A stretch of DNA of 64,000 nucleotides from Fen-1077 sp964462865 (GCA_964462865.1 CAYWZO010000001.1:66011-130010); one strand, 5' to 3'. Positions 35,086 to 44,780 are shown, counted from the first letter of the stretch. Numbers and translations: made by a program. The notes: generated by a model not told the origin, from the sequence alone.

Positions 35086-36828
35086 GTGGATGCTATTTTC
35101 GGTGACCGTAAAGTATCTCCCAGACAATACGATATCAAAAACGAGTATAACGTATCTGTCCCCATGCGGGACGGCGTCAAGGTTAACGTCAATATCTTCC
35201 GCCCCGATGGTAAAGGCAAATTTCCGGCGCTGGTAGGCATGGCCCCGTTCCACCTGGACTACCAGGACGATTACATCTGGCCTTCCGCCGCCCGGAGCAG
35301 TCGCGTCCGGGGCTCTCCCGCTGTAAATATTGAATCGGGGCCGAGGGACTTCTTCGTGCGGCGCGGCTACGTTAAAGTGATCGGCAGCTCCCGCGGCACC
35401 GGCAGGTCGGGAGGCGTCTACCAGTACACCAGCATCAAAGAGGTCGAGGACAACTATGACCTTATCGAGTGGGCTGCCCGGCAGCCCTGGTGTAACGGCT
35501 GCGTCGGCATGGCGGGGATTGCCTATTATGCGGGACTGGAGCCGTATATCGCCGCCCTGCAGCCGCCCCACCTGAAAGCCATCGCACCTTTGTTTTCCTT
35601 CTGGGATGATTACCGCTATTTCTGGTGGACCGGCGGCATACTGGCCAATGGCTTTCTCAAGTGGGTCAACAACCTGATGAATAACGACATTCACGCCGAC
35701 CGCAGCGTGCTCCTGGACGAGCTGGGGGAGAAGCAGTTCCGCGAGGCCATTGCCCGCGCCCTGGCGGACCGGGACATCAGCGCCGACCCCGGCCTGGTGG
35801 ATATTCTGAAGAACCCGTTCCTGCCGGGGAACGCCTCGGTCATCGATATCCTGCTGCATCCCACTATCTGCCCCTACTGGGAGGAGCGCGGCGCCAGAAT
35901 AGCCTTGGATAAGATAAAGATTCCGGCCTATATGGGCGTGGCCTCTCACCGTCCCGGCCCGATGTACCACTGGTCACAGATAAAAGCGCCGAAGAAGATG
36001 GTTTACGTGCCGCCCGCGTACGTGGACCGCCCTTTCTACCAGCTCGCCTGGGAGCTGCTGCGCTGGTTCGACTACTGGTTGAAGGGCATGGATACCGGCA
36101 TCATGGACGAACCGGCGGTGCGGATATTCGTGACCGGCGCCGACGAGTGGCTCAACGCGGACGACTTTCCCGTCCCCGGCACAAAATGGATACCTTTTAA
36201 TCTCCATGAAAACCGCAGCCTCTGTGAAATCGAGCCCTGGCCGGAAGCCGAGTCCGCCTCCTACGATGATGCCCCGGATAATCGCGGTTGCCTCAAGTAT
36301 TATTCAGCGCCGATGGTGGAGAACACGGAAGTCGTCGGCCCGGCTTCACTGAAGCTCTACGCCTCCTGCCGCGGAACGGATATGAACATCTTCGCCAGCC
36401 TGTGGGACGCCGACCCCGAAGGTAAAGAGACCTGCCTGGGGCGGGGGTATCTCAAAGCGTCCCACCGCGAGCTCGACCCAAAGCTCTCCCGTCCGTGGCT
36501 ACCGGTACTTAAACATACCAATCCCCAATCCTTAATACCGGGGCAGGTCTATGAGCTGTCCATCGGCTTCTCTCTGGTGAACAACCTGTTCAAGGCCGGG
36601 CACCGCATCGTCCTCAAGATAAGCAGCGCCGACGACGACCCGGAAAACCTGTTCCAGGTCGGTATGTACCATCTCTGCAGTCAAACACCCAACACTATCA
36701 CCATCTATCACAACGCCCGGTACCCGTCGCACCTGCTTTTACCGATTACCCGCGGCAACATCATCGGCACCTACGTATCCGGCGGCGATATCAGCCTGAA
36801 AAGCCGGGAATTTATGAAACTGGAATAG
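35086..36828 (+). CDS. CocE/NonD-like alpha/beta-hydrolase fold protein lacking the catalytic serine
   Basis: A 580-residue protein with the X-Pro dipeptidyl-peptidase/CocE layout: N-terminal hydrolase core (VPMRDGVKVNVNIFRPDGKG, SSRGTGRSGG), a helical cap, and a C-terminal jelly-roll (GPASLKLYASC, LVNNLFKAGHRIVLKI). The nucleophile elbow, normally GxSYxG, reads GMAGIAYYAG: residue 146 is Ala, coded GCC. Unless another serine substitutes, it should not be a normal serine esterase. GTG start with AAGGAGG. A cupin gene follows 61 bases later, likely in the same operon. Confidence 0.82.
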   Translation: MDAIFGDRKVSPRQYDIKNEYNVSVPMRDGVKVNVNIFRPDGKGKFPALVGMAPFHLDYQDDYIWPSAARSSRVRGSPAVNIESGPRDFFVRRGYVKVIGSSRGTGRSGGVYQYTSIKEVEDNYDLIEWAARQPWCNGCVGMAGIAYYAGLEPYIAALQPPHLKAIAPLFSFWDDYRYFWWTGGILANGFLKWVNNLMNNDIHADRSVLLDELGEKQFREAIARALADRDISADPGLVDILKNPFLPGNASVIDILLHPTICPYWEERGARIALDKIKIPAYMGVASHRPGPMYHWSQIKAPKKMVYVPPAYVDRPFYQLAWELLRWFDYWLKGMDTGIMDEPAVRIFVTGADEWLNADDFPVPGTKWIPFNLHENRSLCEIEPWPEAESASYDDAPDNRGCLKYYSAPMVENTEVVGPASLKLYASCRGTDMNIFASLWDADPEGKETCLGRGYLKASHRELDPKLSRPWLPVLKHTNPQSLIPGQVYELSIGFSLVNNLFKAGHRIVLKISSADDDPENLFQVGMYHLCSQTPNTITIYHNARYPSHLLLPITRGNIIGTYVSGGDISLKSREFMKLE

Positions 36829-36889
36829 CTGACCTCTCGGTAAGTCAGGTAGACTTAAAGCCAGTTAAAGAAAAGGAGAGGAGATTAAA

Positions 36890-37393
36890 ATGGCTGAAAC
36901 AAAATACGGGAAATACTTTAAAACCTATGAGGCCAAGCCGGAGGAGATAGAACGCGGGCGCACCGGCATTGCGCGTGTTGACCGCAACGCCTTTGAAGGG
37001 TGCTACTTCTACTGGGTCCACTGGAATCTTCCCCGGCCGGCCGGCCGCTCGGCCGATACGTCCGGTGTCGGGCATCCGCCGCATATCCACAAGGACGCCG
37101 AAATCCTGATGCTCATCGGCACCAACCCTGATGACCCGACCGATCTGGGGGCGGAAGTCGAGTTACAGATGGGCCCGGAGAGGGAAAAGCATACCATTAC
37201 CAAATCTACCGTCGTCTTTATCCCTCCGAACCTCATTCATTGTCCGTACATCATAAAAAGGACGGATAGACCCTGGATATTCATCGAAGTTAATCAGGGG
37301 CCGGTCCATACCGAAAAGTTGTTCCCGCAGGTATTGACCGACAAAGAGAGGGAATCCGTAGACTGGTCCAAGTGGAAAGAGGAAGGTTATTAA
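36890..37393 (+). CDS. Cupin-domain protein
   Basis: A 167-residue single cupin. Motif 1 is seen in GHPPHIHKDAEILMLIG (two histidines and a glutamate as metal ligands) and motif 2 in VVFIPPNLIHCPY (last histidine). It begins at an ATG after GGAGAGGAG. Single cupins of this size may be isomerases, dioxygenases or ligand sensors; in an anaerobe an isomerase or binding role is likelier. It follows the CocE-like gene and may handle the same compound. Confidence 0.8.
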   Translation: MAETKYGKYFKTYEAKPEEIERGRTGIARVDRNAFEGCYFYWVHWNLPRPAGRSADTSGVGHPPHIHKDAEILMLIGTNPDDPTDLGAEVELQMGPEREKHTITKSTVVFIPPNLIHCPYIIKRTDRPWIFIEVNQGPVHTEKLFPQVLTDKERESVDWSKWKEEGY

Positions 37394-37435
37394 CCAGAGG
37401 TCACCTGTGGTCAGGAATCCTTTAATAGCCTCTGG

Positions 37436-38698
37436 CTAATTAACCGGGCTCGGGTTACTTTTTAACGGTGGGATAGTCAGTAAAGCTATCATTCCGATGA
37501 TTGTCACACCGATAAAGGTAATCCAGGCGCCCTGATAACTGAAATAGTGGTCATAAATCCAGCCGGCCAGCGGCGGGCCGATGATATTGCCTAACATCAA
37601 TACCCCCATGCATGTCCCCACGATGGTACCGAACCTGGCTCTACCGAAGCATTCCAGTAGCATCGACAGCGCCATGGGGACCGGTCCGCCGAACCCCAGC
37701 CCGAAAATTACAATAAACGGCATCAGTGTCCATGTCCCCAGGATGTTAATATAGTTCAGGAGCAGCAGCCCGATGACAAGTAAAACATAACCCGAAGCTG
37801 CCAACCGCTTCTTGTCAACTCTATCGCCGAGCCAGCCGAAGCTGATACGGCCCAGGATGCTCATCAGGGGTATACCGCTAGCCACAAAACTCGAGGACGA
37901 CCTGGGAATGTCGATACTGCTCAAATACGGCATGATATGGGTCATAAGCGCACTCACCACCATATAATGGCACATAAATCCCAGCGATATATGCCAGAAA
38001 CTCCGGTTGGCCAGTATTTGCCTTATCTTTATACTCGGTTCAGCCTTCGGGGTCGGGTTAGTAACCACGGGGGAAACCGGTTCAATTATCTCATCACCGT
38101 CAGGTAAATAACCGTATGGCTCGGGTTTGTGCCGGACCACGAATGACAGCGGCAGAATAATACACCAGGCGGCGGCTCCGATGACTACCATGGCCATACG
38201 CCAATCGAAGATATCAATGAGACGGGTTACCAGCGGGACCAGCAGACCGCCGGCGGCGCCGCCGCAAAGCGCGATGCCGGAAGCGATGGACATCTTTCTC
38301 CGGAACCAGTTCCCCAGCACGGTGGTGAGTAAAAAGCCGACACAGGAACCCAGACCCGTGGCCATCAGGAAGAAAGCGATATAAAAAGTAACCAAGGAGT
38401 GAGTCCGGCTTAGCAGCAGCAGCCCCATACCGATGAGGACACCTCCGGCGAAAATCAGTCTTCTCGGGCCGTAGCGGTCAAAAAGGATTCCTAATAACGG
38501 ACCGAGGAAGCTGGTTTCAAAACCGCGTATTGAGGCCGCCAAGGAAACGCGTGCATAGGTCCAGCTAAATTCCTTAACTATCGGCTCGAGGACAGCGGTA
38601 AAACTGTAAAATACCACCCCGTTGGCGTAGGCTGATATAAAAAACACCGCCACAACAATCCACCACCCATAGAACACCTTACCTTTTTTCATGGTCAT
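37436..38698 (-). CDS. MFS transporter, oxalate/formate antiporter-like
   Basis: A 420-residue carrier with 12 hydrophobic segments and a basic central loop (residues 195-225). The N-terminal YGWWIVVAVFFISAYANGVV and the GPLLGILFDRYGPRR loop are typical of the oxalate:formate antiporter/monocarboxylate class of the major facilitator superfamily. It probably moves an organic acid across the inner membrane. It converges with the CocE/cupin pair, so it may supply or export their substrate. Confidence 0.86.
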   Translation of the reverse strand: MTMKKGKVFYGWWIVVAVFFISAYANGVVFYSFTAVLEPIVKEFSWTYARVSLAASIRGFETSFLGPLLGILFDRYGPRRLIFAGGVLIGMGLLLLSRTHSLVTFYIAFFLMATGLGSCVGFLLTTVLGNWFRRKMSIASGIALCGGAAGGLLVPLVTRLIDIFDWRMAMVVIGAAAWCIILPLSFVVRHKPEPYGYLPDGDEIIEPVSPVVTNPTPKAEPSIKIRQILANRSFWHISLGFMCHYMVVSALMTHIMPYLSSIDIPRSSSSFVASGIPLMSILGRISFGWLGDRVDKKRLAASGYVLLVIGLLLLNYINILGTWTLMPFIVIFGLGFGGPVPMALSMLLECFGRARFGTIVGTCMGVLMLGNIIGPPLAGWIYDHYFSYQGAWITFIGVTIIGMIALLTIPPLKSNPSPVN

Positions 38699-39051
38699 GG
38701 TCGCTGATAAGACAAAATTTAATCAGTTTGTTCCGGATGATATATGCCAGAAGCTTGTTAATATATAAAAGAAGGCTGGTGATACAACTTCACTATACTC
38801 TTTAAAACCTACGTCTGTTGACTTAACCTGACCTTATTATTATACAGCGAAATTCACTTTATAGTATAACCAGTGAAAGCCCCGGAGGAATATTAAAGAC
38901 AAAAGACTAAAATATTCCCACTTATTATGGATACAGATGATTCCAATTAATCAGGATTACGGCAGTGCTGATGATTAGTAACCCCGAATCGTCCCGGGTT
39001 GTGCTACTGTTTCTTAGGTAAAACTTACCAACATAATATGGTGATTCTAAC
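38699..39051. other. Intergenic region with an apparently orphan promoter
   Basis: This 353-base AT-rich stretch separates the MFS gene from the end of the NrfD operon. It contains TTGACT (38818) and TATACA (38841) spaced by 17 bases on the plus strand, although no plus-strand gene follows. I see no coding frame or RNA family, and no convincing promoter for the MFS gene on the minus strand. Confidence 0.5.
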
Positions 39052-39957
39052 CTAATCACCGACCGGAAGGTCCGCCCCGGCCGAGGACGGGATCAGCGGA
39101 TGGTAAAGGCCGCACCTTAATACCAGATAACGCGTGGCGAGGTCGCCGAGGAGTCCGGAAAGGATGGCCGCGTAGAGCCAGGCCTCCGGCGTGGCCTCCA
39201 GACCGAGCAGAAAGCTCGTGATTACCGCTATTAGCGGGACGACCATCCCCAGGATAACCACCAGCACCCAGAACAGGGGCGCCCATCTTCCGAGAACCAT
39301 ATACCTTACCGAGGCCCGCCCCGTCAACGAGGTGTACCTGACGCTCACCAAAAACACAGGGATGAGGAGAACGAATCCCAGCAGGAGGACACGCAACCAC
39401 TCTTCCAGGGCGGCTCCTGCCTGGATATCGCTCCCCGCCAGAACGATACCCAGTGTCAGTTCGGCGCCGCCCCACATTCCGCTGACGATATAGAGCACCG
39501 GCAGCAGGGCCGTGTTCCATAGCGGAATTCCGTTAACGTAGTTCATGGCGAACCCGCCGTAGATAACAGTCAGGAAGGCGAAGATGTCGGCGATTACTAC
39601 GATAGCTGTCAGCGGGTTTTCCAATGATGTGAGGATTATGTAAATCAGACCCGGGACAAGGAAAAGAACCACAAAGATCAAGCCCCGCGAAATCCAGGAC
39701 GTCTGCCACCCCGAGGAAAAGACAATGCGCCAGAACCTCAAAGGCCTGCCCAGAAAGATAAGATGAAAACCACCCCCCAGCATAGCGCAGATAAGCCAGC
39801 CGGTAAGCATCGCTTTCAGATTGCTGAAAAAGGAGGCCACGAAGAATGTCCCGGCGCCCAGTTCGATAAAGAAGAAAGCCAGCCAGAGGAGGACGCCCCG
39901 CCGCTCGACCCATTCCTTCTGGGGCGTGTATTTCACCATCCAGTCGTATAATTCCAC
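39052..39957 (-). CDS. nrfD: NrfD/PsrC-type membrane subunit
   Basis: A 301-residue protein with eight hydrophobic segments, the NrfD/PsrC fold that exchanges electrons with menaquinone. The opening KYTPQKEWVERRGVLLWLAF and the FRFW-like RPLRFWRIVFSSGWQTSWISRG are typical. It is the last gene of an operon after the four-cluster ferredoxin and molybdopterin subunits, together forming a complex iron-sulfur molybdoenzyme. It anchors the complex and links it to the quinone pool. Confidence 0.9.
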   Translation of the reverse strand: MELYDWMVKYTPQKEWVERRGVLLWLAFFFIELGAGTFFVASFFSNLKAMLTGWLICAMLGGGFHLIFLGRPLRFWRIVFSSGWQTSWISRGLIFVVLFLVPGLIYIILTSLENPLTAIVVIADIFAFLTVIYGGFAMNYVNGIPLWNTALLPVLYIVSGMWGGAELTLGIVLAGSDIQAGAALEEWLRVLLLGFVLLIPVFLVSVRYTSLTGRASVRYMVLGRWAPLFWVLVVILGMVVPLIAVITSFLLGLEATPEAWLYAAILSGLLGDLATRYLVLRCGLYHPLIPSSAGADLPVGD

Positions 39958-39970
39958 AACACAGCCTCGA

Positions 39971-40621
39971 TTAAGTGATATAGTAAATCGAAGGGTCGGT
40001 GCCGTATTCGGGATGAAGCTGGAAACCTGACTTCTCTTTTATCAGGCCAGCGACCTCGCCGTGTGGGTCGTCAAGGTCGCCGAAGTACCGCGCCCCGGTC
40101 GGGCAGGTGATGACACAGGCAGGCGTCGCCTCGCGGTCAACCCCGGGCTTCAATCCCTTCTTGATACCCGCATCAACCCTCTCGACACAAAAATTGCATT
40201 TCACGACCGTCCCCGTTTGCAGGGGATATATTTCTTTACCGATGACCTCGTACTCGGTGAGACCCTGCCCCGGAAAGTACTCTTTCTCCCCGTCGGCGTA
40301 GAAGGTCCGCTGCTGGTAGGGACAGGCAATCAGGCAGTAACGGCAGCCCACGCACTTATCGGAATCGATAATGACGATGCCGTCTTCCCGCCGGGTCGTG
40401 GCGCGCGTCGGGCAGGCTTTAACACAAACAGCTTCCTTGCAGTGATTACAACTTACCGGGTACATCTGCTTGGTCACCGCGGGATAGCTCCCGGTCTCAC
40501 CTATTACCACCCGGCTCCAGAACATCCCCGGCGGCAGGAAGTGCTCCTGTTTGCAGGCTATCATGCAGCTGTAGCAGCCGATACATTTGCGCAGGTCGAT
40601 GACCATGCCCCACCTAGGCAT
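39971..40621 (-). CDS. 4Fe-4S ferredoxin subunit (DmsB/PsrB/NrfC type)
   Basis: A 216-residue electron-transfer subunit with four cysteine clusters in the usual order: CIGCYSCMIACKQ, CNHCKEAVCVKACPT, CVGCRYCLIACPY and CNFCVER with a distant CVITCPTG. It transfers electrons between the molybdopterin subunit and the NrfD subunit. No signal peptide is seen, in line with its partner. It overlaps the upstream gene by 8 bases. Confidence 0.92.
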   Translation of the reverse strand: MPRWGMVIDLRKCIGCYSCMIACKQEHFLPPGMFWSRVVIGETGSYPAVTKQMYPVSCNHCKEAVCVKACPTRATTRREDGIVIIDSDKCVGCRYCLIACPYQQRTFYADGEKEYFPGQGLTEYEVIGKEIYPLQTGTVVKCNFCVERVDAGIKKGLKPGVDREATPACVITCPTGARYFGDLDDPHGEVAGLIKEKSGFQLHPEYGTDPSIYYIT

Positions 40622-43331
40622 CCCGGCTCCTTCCCACCCTGCGTACCTTTATCCTGGCGCAGGTCTCGATGGTGGTGCAGATGGGGTCCAGGTGCTCCTG
40701 GTCCAGCTCCAGTAAAATATCGAAGTTCGTTCCCTTGCCTTTAGCGACGGGCTGCCCTTTCGCCCAGTGGCCGCTGCACGCGGCGATGCCCACCACCCGC
40801 GGGTGCTGCCCTTCCATCAGCTTGAGGCGTCCCTGCAGCTTGCGGCCACTGAAGGACTCCACCTCGATGATATCGCCTTCGCGCAGTCCCTTCTCCTCCG
40901 CCGTGCGTTTGTTAATGGTGATGTTATACGTATAAGGGTTCATACGGCTGGCCTCGTCAAGCCAGGGCTGCTCCATGGTGGAGGAACCGGTGTGCAAAAT
41001 ATCCCGGTAGGAAAAGCAGTACAGGTCGTATTCCGGGTCATCGATAAGGTGGACGGAAGACGGCCTCCAGGAAACCAGCGGCGTATACTGGTCCAGCTTG
41101 ATATCGAGGCCTGTTTCACCGTTGATTTCCTTTATCTTTTCACCGAGATGCACCAGATACTCGAGGTAAATGGGCACCCGGGCATCCACCGCGTAACGCC
41201 AGTAAGCATCCTCGACCTTCTTGGGCCAGCGGAGGAAACCGTGCTCCTTGAACCATGCCCAATCGTGTTCCGGCCCGAACAGTTTACGGGCCACCCGGTC
41301 GACCAGGTCCGCGGCCGAAAAATCATCGGCCGGCTGATAGGCCAGGGCCCCGTCCAGGTGGAGCGATTCGTTAAGCGTGTTGAAAAACTGCTCCTTGCGG
41401 CCCAGCCGGCAGACGATGTTATAAACAACATCCTGGAATAGCTTTCTCTGTCCCTTCAAGGGCACCACTGGCTGAACGACGTGGTAATACCAGTCGGCGG
41501 TACCGAAAGCGTGGTTGAAGTTCTGCCCCGCCAGGCCGGAACCGTCACAGTCCTCCAGGTAGGAGACCCCGGGGAGCACGATATCGGCGAAGCCCTCCGT
41601 CATCTCGTTGTTGAAGATGTCGTAAACGACGGTATACGGGATTTCCTTGATGGCATCACCGACCGTCTCGTGATTGGCCACGCTCAATATGGCGTTGCAG
41701 CCCCAGGAAATCATCATCTCCAGGCGCTCTTCAGTCCCCATCTTCTCCCAGATTTCGTGGCGGTCGCTCTGGTAGTTGATGTTGGTGCCGATATGGCCCA
41801 CCGTGGTGATGGTGTTGGGGTTCAACCCGTGCCTGTTCTCCGGCATCTCCGTGGGCCACGGCCCGTGGGAAGGTATCAGGCCCGCCATCGGCCCGAAACG
41901 GTCGGTCTCCAGGAATCCATCGGTGCCCCTGTAGGGAGTCCAGCAAAGCTCGCCCGTTTCCGGGTAGCCCGAGCTTCGTGCCGGCCAGCCCAGCGTGCCG
42001 CCCGGGACGTCGGCCGAGCCTACCAGCTGGTTGAGCAGGCCTACGGCGAAACAGGCGTGGAAGCCGTTCTCGTGTCCCTGGCCCCCGCGGAAGATAATGG
42101 CCGAAGCCGGCCTTAACGGTAGCTCGCGCCCGTCAACGGTAATGGTGCTGCCGATGCTGGCGGCAGCGACGAACTCGGCGGTAATGCGGTGCATTTTGGC
42201 GGCGGGAACGCTGCTTACCTCCGCCGCTTTTTCCGGCGTATACTGCCGGAGGTGTTCCCTGACAAGCTGGAAGACCGGCTGGCACCTGACGCCCTGATAT
42301 TCGTAATTTCCCTCCAGGGCGAAGTCCTTGATAGTGGGGTCATCGTAGACCTTGGCTTTATTATCGACCGGGTCCCAGACCAGCGGTTTATTGGTGTCAT
42401 CGTCACCGATGTAGAGGCCGGGGTGGGGCAGGCCGTCCCAGGCACCCGCAGGATCGAACCGGATGCCGCGGGCCGGGCCGTTCTCCCGGACGTACTTCAT
42501 ATCAGGCCCGATAAGATACGGGGCATTGGTCTTGGTCTTGAGATAAGGTTCATCATATTTACCAAGCTCATTAACGATGATATTGCACATGGCCAGCGCC
42601 AGGATGCCGTCGGTACCCGGGATAACCGGTACCCATTCCGTCGCCTTGCCCCCGGAGAAGTTACACATCGGGTCGAAGGACACGGTCTTCATGCCCCGGG
42701 TGCGGGCTTCTGCGGCCAGCCTGGCGGCATACATGGCCGAATGGCCTGAACCGACCCCTTTACTGCTGCCGAAGAAGATAGCATAGTTACAGTACTTGAA
42801 ATCAGGTACGATTGACCATGATGAATACAGCACCCCGGCCGCCGAGTGGGCCGCCTTCCCGCAGTGGAGCCCTCCCCCACCGGCGCCCATAACGTCCGGC
42901 ATCCTCCCGCAGAGGGCATAAACGAACTGGATAAATCCGAAAGCCCGGTACTGGTCGCCCCGCGAGGTCGTCCACTGGAAAAACAGCTTGTTGGGATTAT
43001 CGTCCAGTATTTTCTGCAACCGGGGCACTATTTCGGCATAGGCTTCTTCCCAGGTAATCTCCTGCCACTTCGGGTCGGCGTGCAGTCCTTTCTCAGGGTT
43101 GGTCCTTTTCAGCGGGACATTCAACCGGTTAGGGTCGTAAAGCACCTGCAGGCCAGCCACTCCCTTGCCGCACAAGCCGCCCAGGGCGCCGTGGCAGCTA
43201 TCCGGTTCGCCCTCTATTTTCACCGCCACGCCATTTACTACATGGACGCGGATAGCGCACATGGCGTAACACCGTCCGCACATGGTGCGCACCCATCTAT
43301 CTTCACGGATTTCCGGTTTTTTTACTTCCAC
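40614..43331 (-). CDS. Molybdopterin oxidoreductase catalytic subunit
   Basis: A 905-residue DMSO-reductase-family enzyme. The N-terminal 4Fe-4S motif is C18-x2-C21-x3-C25-x28-C54, and Cys157 (LHCGKAAHSAAG) is the likely Mo/W ligand. The C-terminal domain (KRTAEEKGLREGDIIEVESF) is the molybdopterin-dinucleotide fold. There is no twin-arginine leader: the first 17 residues are charged and go directly into the cluster, so the enzyme seems to stay in the cytoplasm. With the ferredoxin and NrfD subunits it forms a membrane complex. The substrate cannot be named. The start is GTG. Confidence 0.9.
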   Translation of the reverse strand: MEVKKPEIREDRWVRTMCGRCYAMCAIRVHVVNGVAVKIEGEPDSCHGALGGLCGKGVAGLQVLYDPNRLNVPLKRTNPEKGLHADPKWQEITWEEAYAEIVPRLQKILDDNPNKLFFQWTTSRGDQYRAFGFIQFVYALCGRMPDVMGAGGGGLHCGKAAHSAAGVLYSSWSIVPDFKYCNYAIFFGSSKGVGSGHSAMYAARLAAEARTRGMKTVSFDPMCNFSGGKATEWVPVIPGTDGILALAMCNIIVNELGKYDEPYLKTKTNAPYLIGPDMKYVRENGPARGIRFDPAGAWDGLPHPGLYIGDDDTNKPLVWDPVDNKAKVYDDPTIKDFALEGNYEYQGVRCQPVFQLVREHLRQYTPEKAAEVSSVPAAKMHRITAEFVAAASIGSTITVDGRELPLRPASAIIFRGGQGHENGFHACFAVGLLNQLVGSADVPGGTLGWPARSSGYPETGELCWTPYRGTDGFLETDRFGPMAGLIPSHGPWPTEMPENRHGLNPNTITTVGHIGTNINYQSDRHEIWEKMGTEERLEMMISWGCNAILSVANHETVGDAIKEIPYTVVYDIFNNEMTEGFADIVLPGVSYLEDCDGSGLAGQNFNHAFGTADWYYHVVQPVVPLKGQRKLFQDVVYNIVCRLGRKEQFFNTLNESLHLDGALAYQPADDFSAADLVDRVARKLFGPEHDWAWFKEHGFLRWPKKVEDAYWRYAVDARVPIYLEYLVHLGEKIKEINGETGLDIKLDQYTPLVSWRPSSVHLIDDPEYDLYCFSYRDILHTGSSTMEQPWLDEASRMNPYTYNITINKRTAEEKGLREGDIIEVESFSGRKLQGRLKLMEGQHPRVVGIAACSGHWAKGQPVAKGKGTNFDILLELDQEHLDPICTTIETCARIKVRRVGRSRDA

Positions 43332-43520
43332 AGCAGCTTTCTCGTGCTGATTTTACTACTATCGACTATTCTGCACAAATTGGTATTTTATAGATTGTTA
43401 ACAGCTTTACCCACAAATTTTATGCTTTATTGATTGTTTTATCTGTATGCTTTTAACGTAAATATAGCCTGACCCAACTTTGGGTCATATTTCGGGGGTT
43501 ACACAGAGGAATATCAACAC

Positions 43521-44495
43521 ATGAAACGTGCCATCGGGCTAATATTTCTATTCATAGCCTGCATCGCGGGGTTCCTGATAATCAAAGGGATCTTGCCCTT
43601 CGTGCCTGTCCTCGGCCACAGCATGGAACCGACGCTTCATTCCGGCAGCCTGCTGATGATTAAGGCCATTGACCCCGGCGATGTTAAGGTCGGTGATATA
43701 ATCGTTTATAGCGTCCCCCCCAAGGTGCAGGACTACTACAACTATCCGCCGGTGGTGTCCCACCGAGTAACAGAAATCAAGACTATGCCGACGCTGGGAT
43801 TCAGCACCAAAGGTGACAACATCGGCGAGGACCCGTTCACCATCGGACCGATGGATATCCGCGGTACGGTCGGTCTTCAGATACCTTTCCTTGGTCTGCC
43901 GTTGCTCTTTTTCCAGAACCAGCAAGGCCTGATTTACGTCGCCACTGCCCTGGTATTACTCACCATTTTCCTTTATAGCGGCGAGCTATTACACGGCGGC
44001 AACCTGTTACGCCGGCGTCTTTTCTCCCCGGCTATCAACGGTGAAAAGCGTGTTAACCAGGTGCTGAAACGTAAAATAGATACGACAGCGCAGAACCACG
44101 TCCTGACGGCTCTCGCCGAGACCATGGATAAGACCCCGGCAAAACCAATGACAATAGCTGCCAGGGAAGAGCCGCCGGCCCCGGCAAGACCCCCTGCCCG
44201 GTATCCGAAGACCGCTGAGAAAATAACGGCCTCTTTTCGCCCACAAAAACCCGTCGTAGAAACGGTAGCAACAACCCATGGAGTCCCGAATCGACCGTTA
44301 ACGCCCGGGTACGCCAGGAAATATCCGGAGCCTGCCAAAACAGTTCGCGAGACCAGGGATAAAACCCCGACCGTCTTTAACAGGGTCCTGGACACTCAAG
44401 GATTAACCAAAGAAGCCCTCGCTGCCGAGCAGGAAATCTTCAGCGCCCTCGACCGGCTCCATAGCAGGCTATGCCAGTCCAAGAGTCAGGGATAA
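43521..44495 (+). CDS. Signal peptidase I, Ser-His (S26B) type, with long C-terminal extension
   Basis: The first 130 residues are a signal peptidase: an N-terminal anchor, the serine box GHSMEPTLHSG (Ser34), SHRV (His81) and STKGDN (Asp99). The Ser-His arrangement is that of archaeal, SipW and ER enzymes rather than the bacterial Ser-Lys dyad. A second membrane helix (about 138-158) is followed by 165 polar, proline-rich residues with no known domain, probably cytoplasmic. It cleaves exported proteins. AGAGGA precedes the ATG. It diverges from the molybdopterin operon. Confidence 0.85.
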   Translation: MKRAIGLIFLFIACIAGFLIIKGILPFVPVLGHSMEPTLHSGSLLMIKAIDPGDVKVGDIIVYSVPPKVQDYYNYPPVVSHRVTEIKTMPTLGFSTKGDNIGEDPFTIGPMDIRGTVGLQIPFLGLPLLFFQNQQGLIYVATALVLLTIFLYSGELLHGGNLLRRRLFSPAINGEKRVNQVLKRKIDTTAQNHVLTALAETMDKTPAKPMTIAAREEPPAPARPPARYPKTAEKITASFRPQKPVVETVATTHGVPNRPLTPGYARKYPEPAKTVRETRDKTPTVFNRVLDTQGLTKEALAAEQEIFSALDRLHSRLCQSKSQG

Positions 44496-44740
44496 GCCGC
44501 CACGACAAAGAATGCCTTAGGGTATCAAGTAAGACAGGAAGACGCGTAAGGTGTACCTCCTTTTGATTACAAATTGAGCTCCAAGGTTGATAATATCATC
44601 AAGCAGTCTAACTTCTAACCCGATAAATTAACACTTTATAGTTATAGAGAAACTAGTGTATAATTAGCTTTGTTTATGTCATCTTAATGGATACGAAATA
44701 TTAAAATACTGGACATATTTTGTCTATTTGTCAGGCATAT

Positions 44741-44763
44741 AATGCCATAATTTTTATGGTATT
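44741..44763 (+). promoter_or_regulatory. Candidate operator of the downstream TetR gene
   Basis: AATGCCATAA and TTATGGTATT form an inverted repeat with one mismatch around TTT, 17 bases before the start codon. A TATAAT box (44738-44743) overlaps its left arm, so occupation would block transcription. Confidence 0.5.
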
Positions 44764-44780
44764 CGTTTGGATTCAATAAG

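Noticed and set aside
35053..35970. 305-residue minus-strand open frame opposite the CocE-like gene
   Set aside because: No domain, and it ignores the ribosome site and start of the well-supported plus-strand gene.
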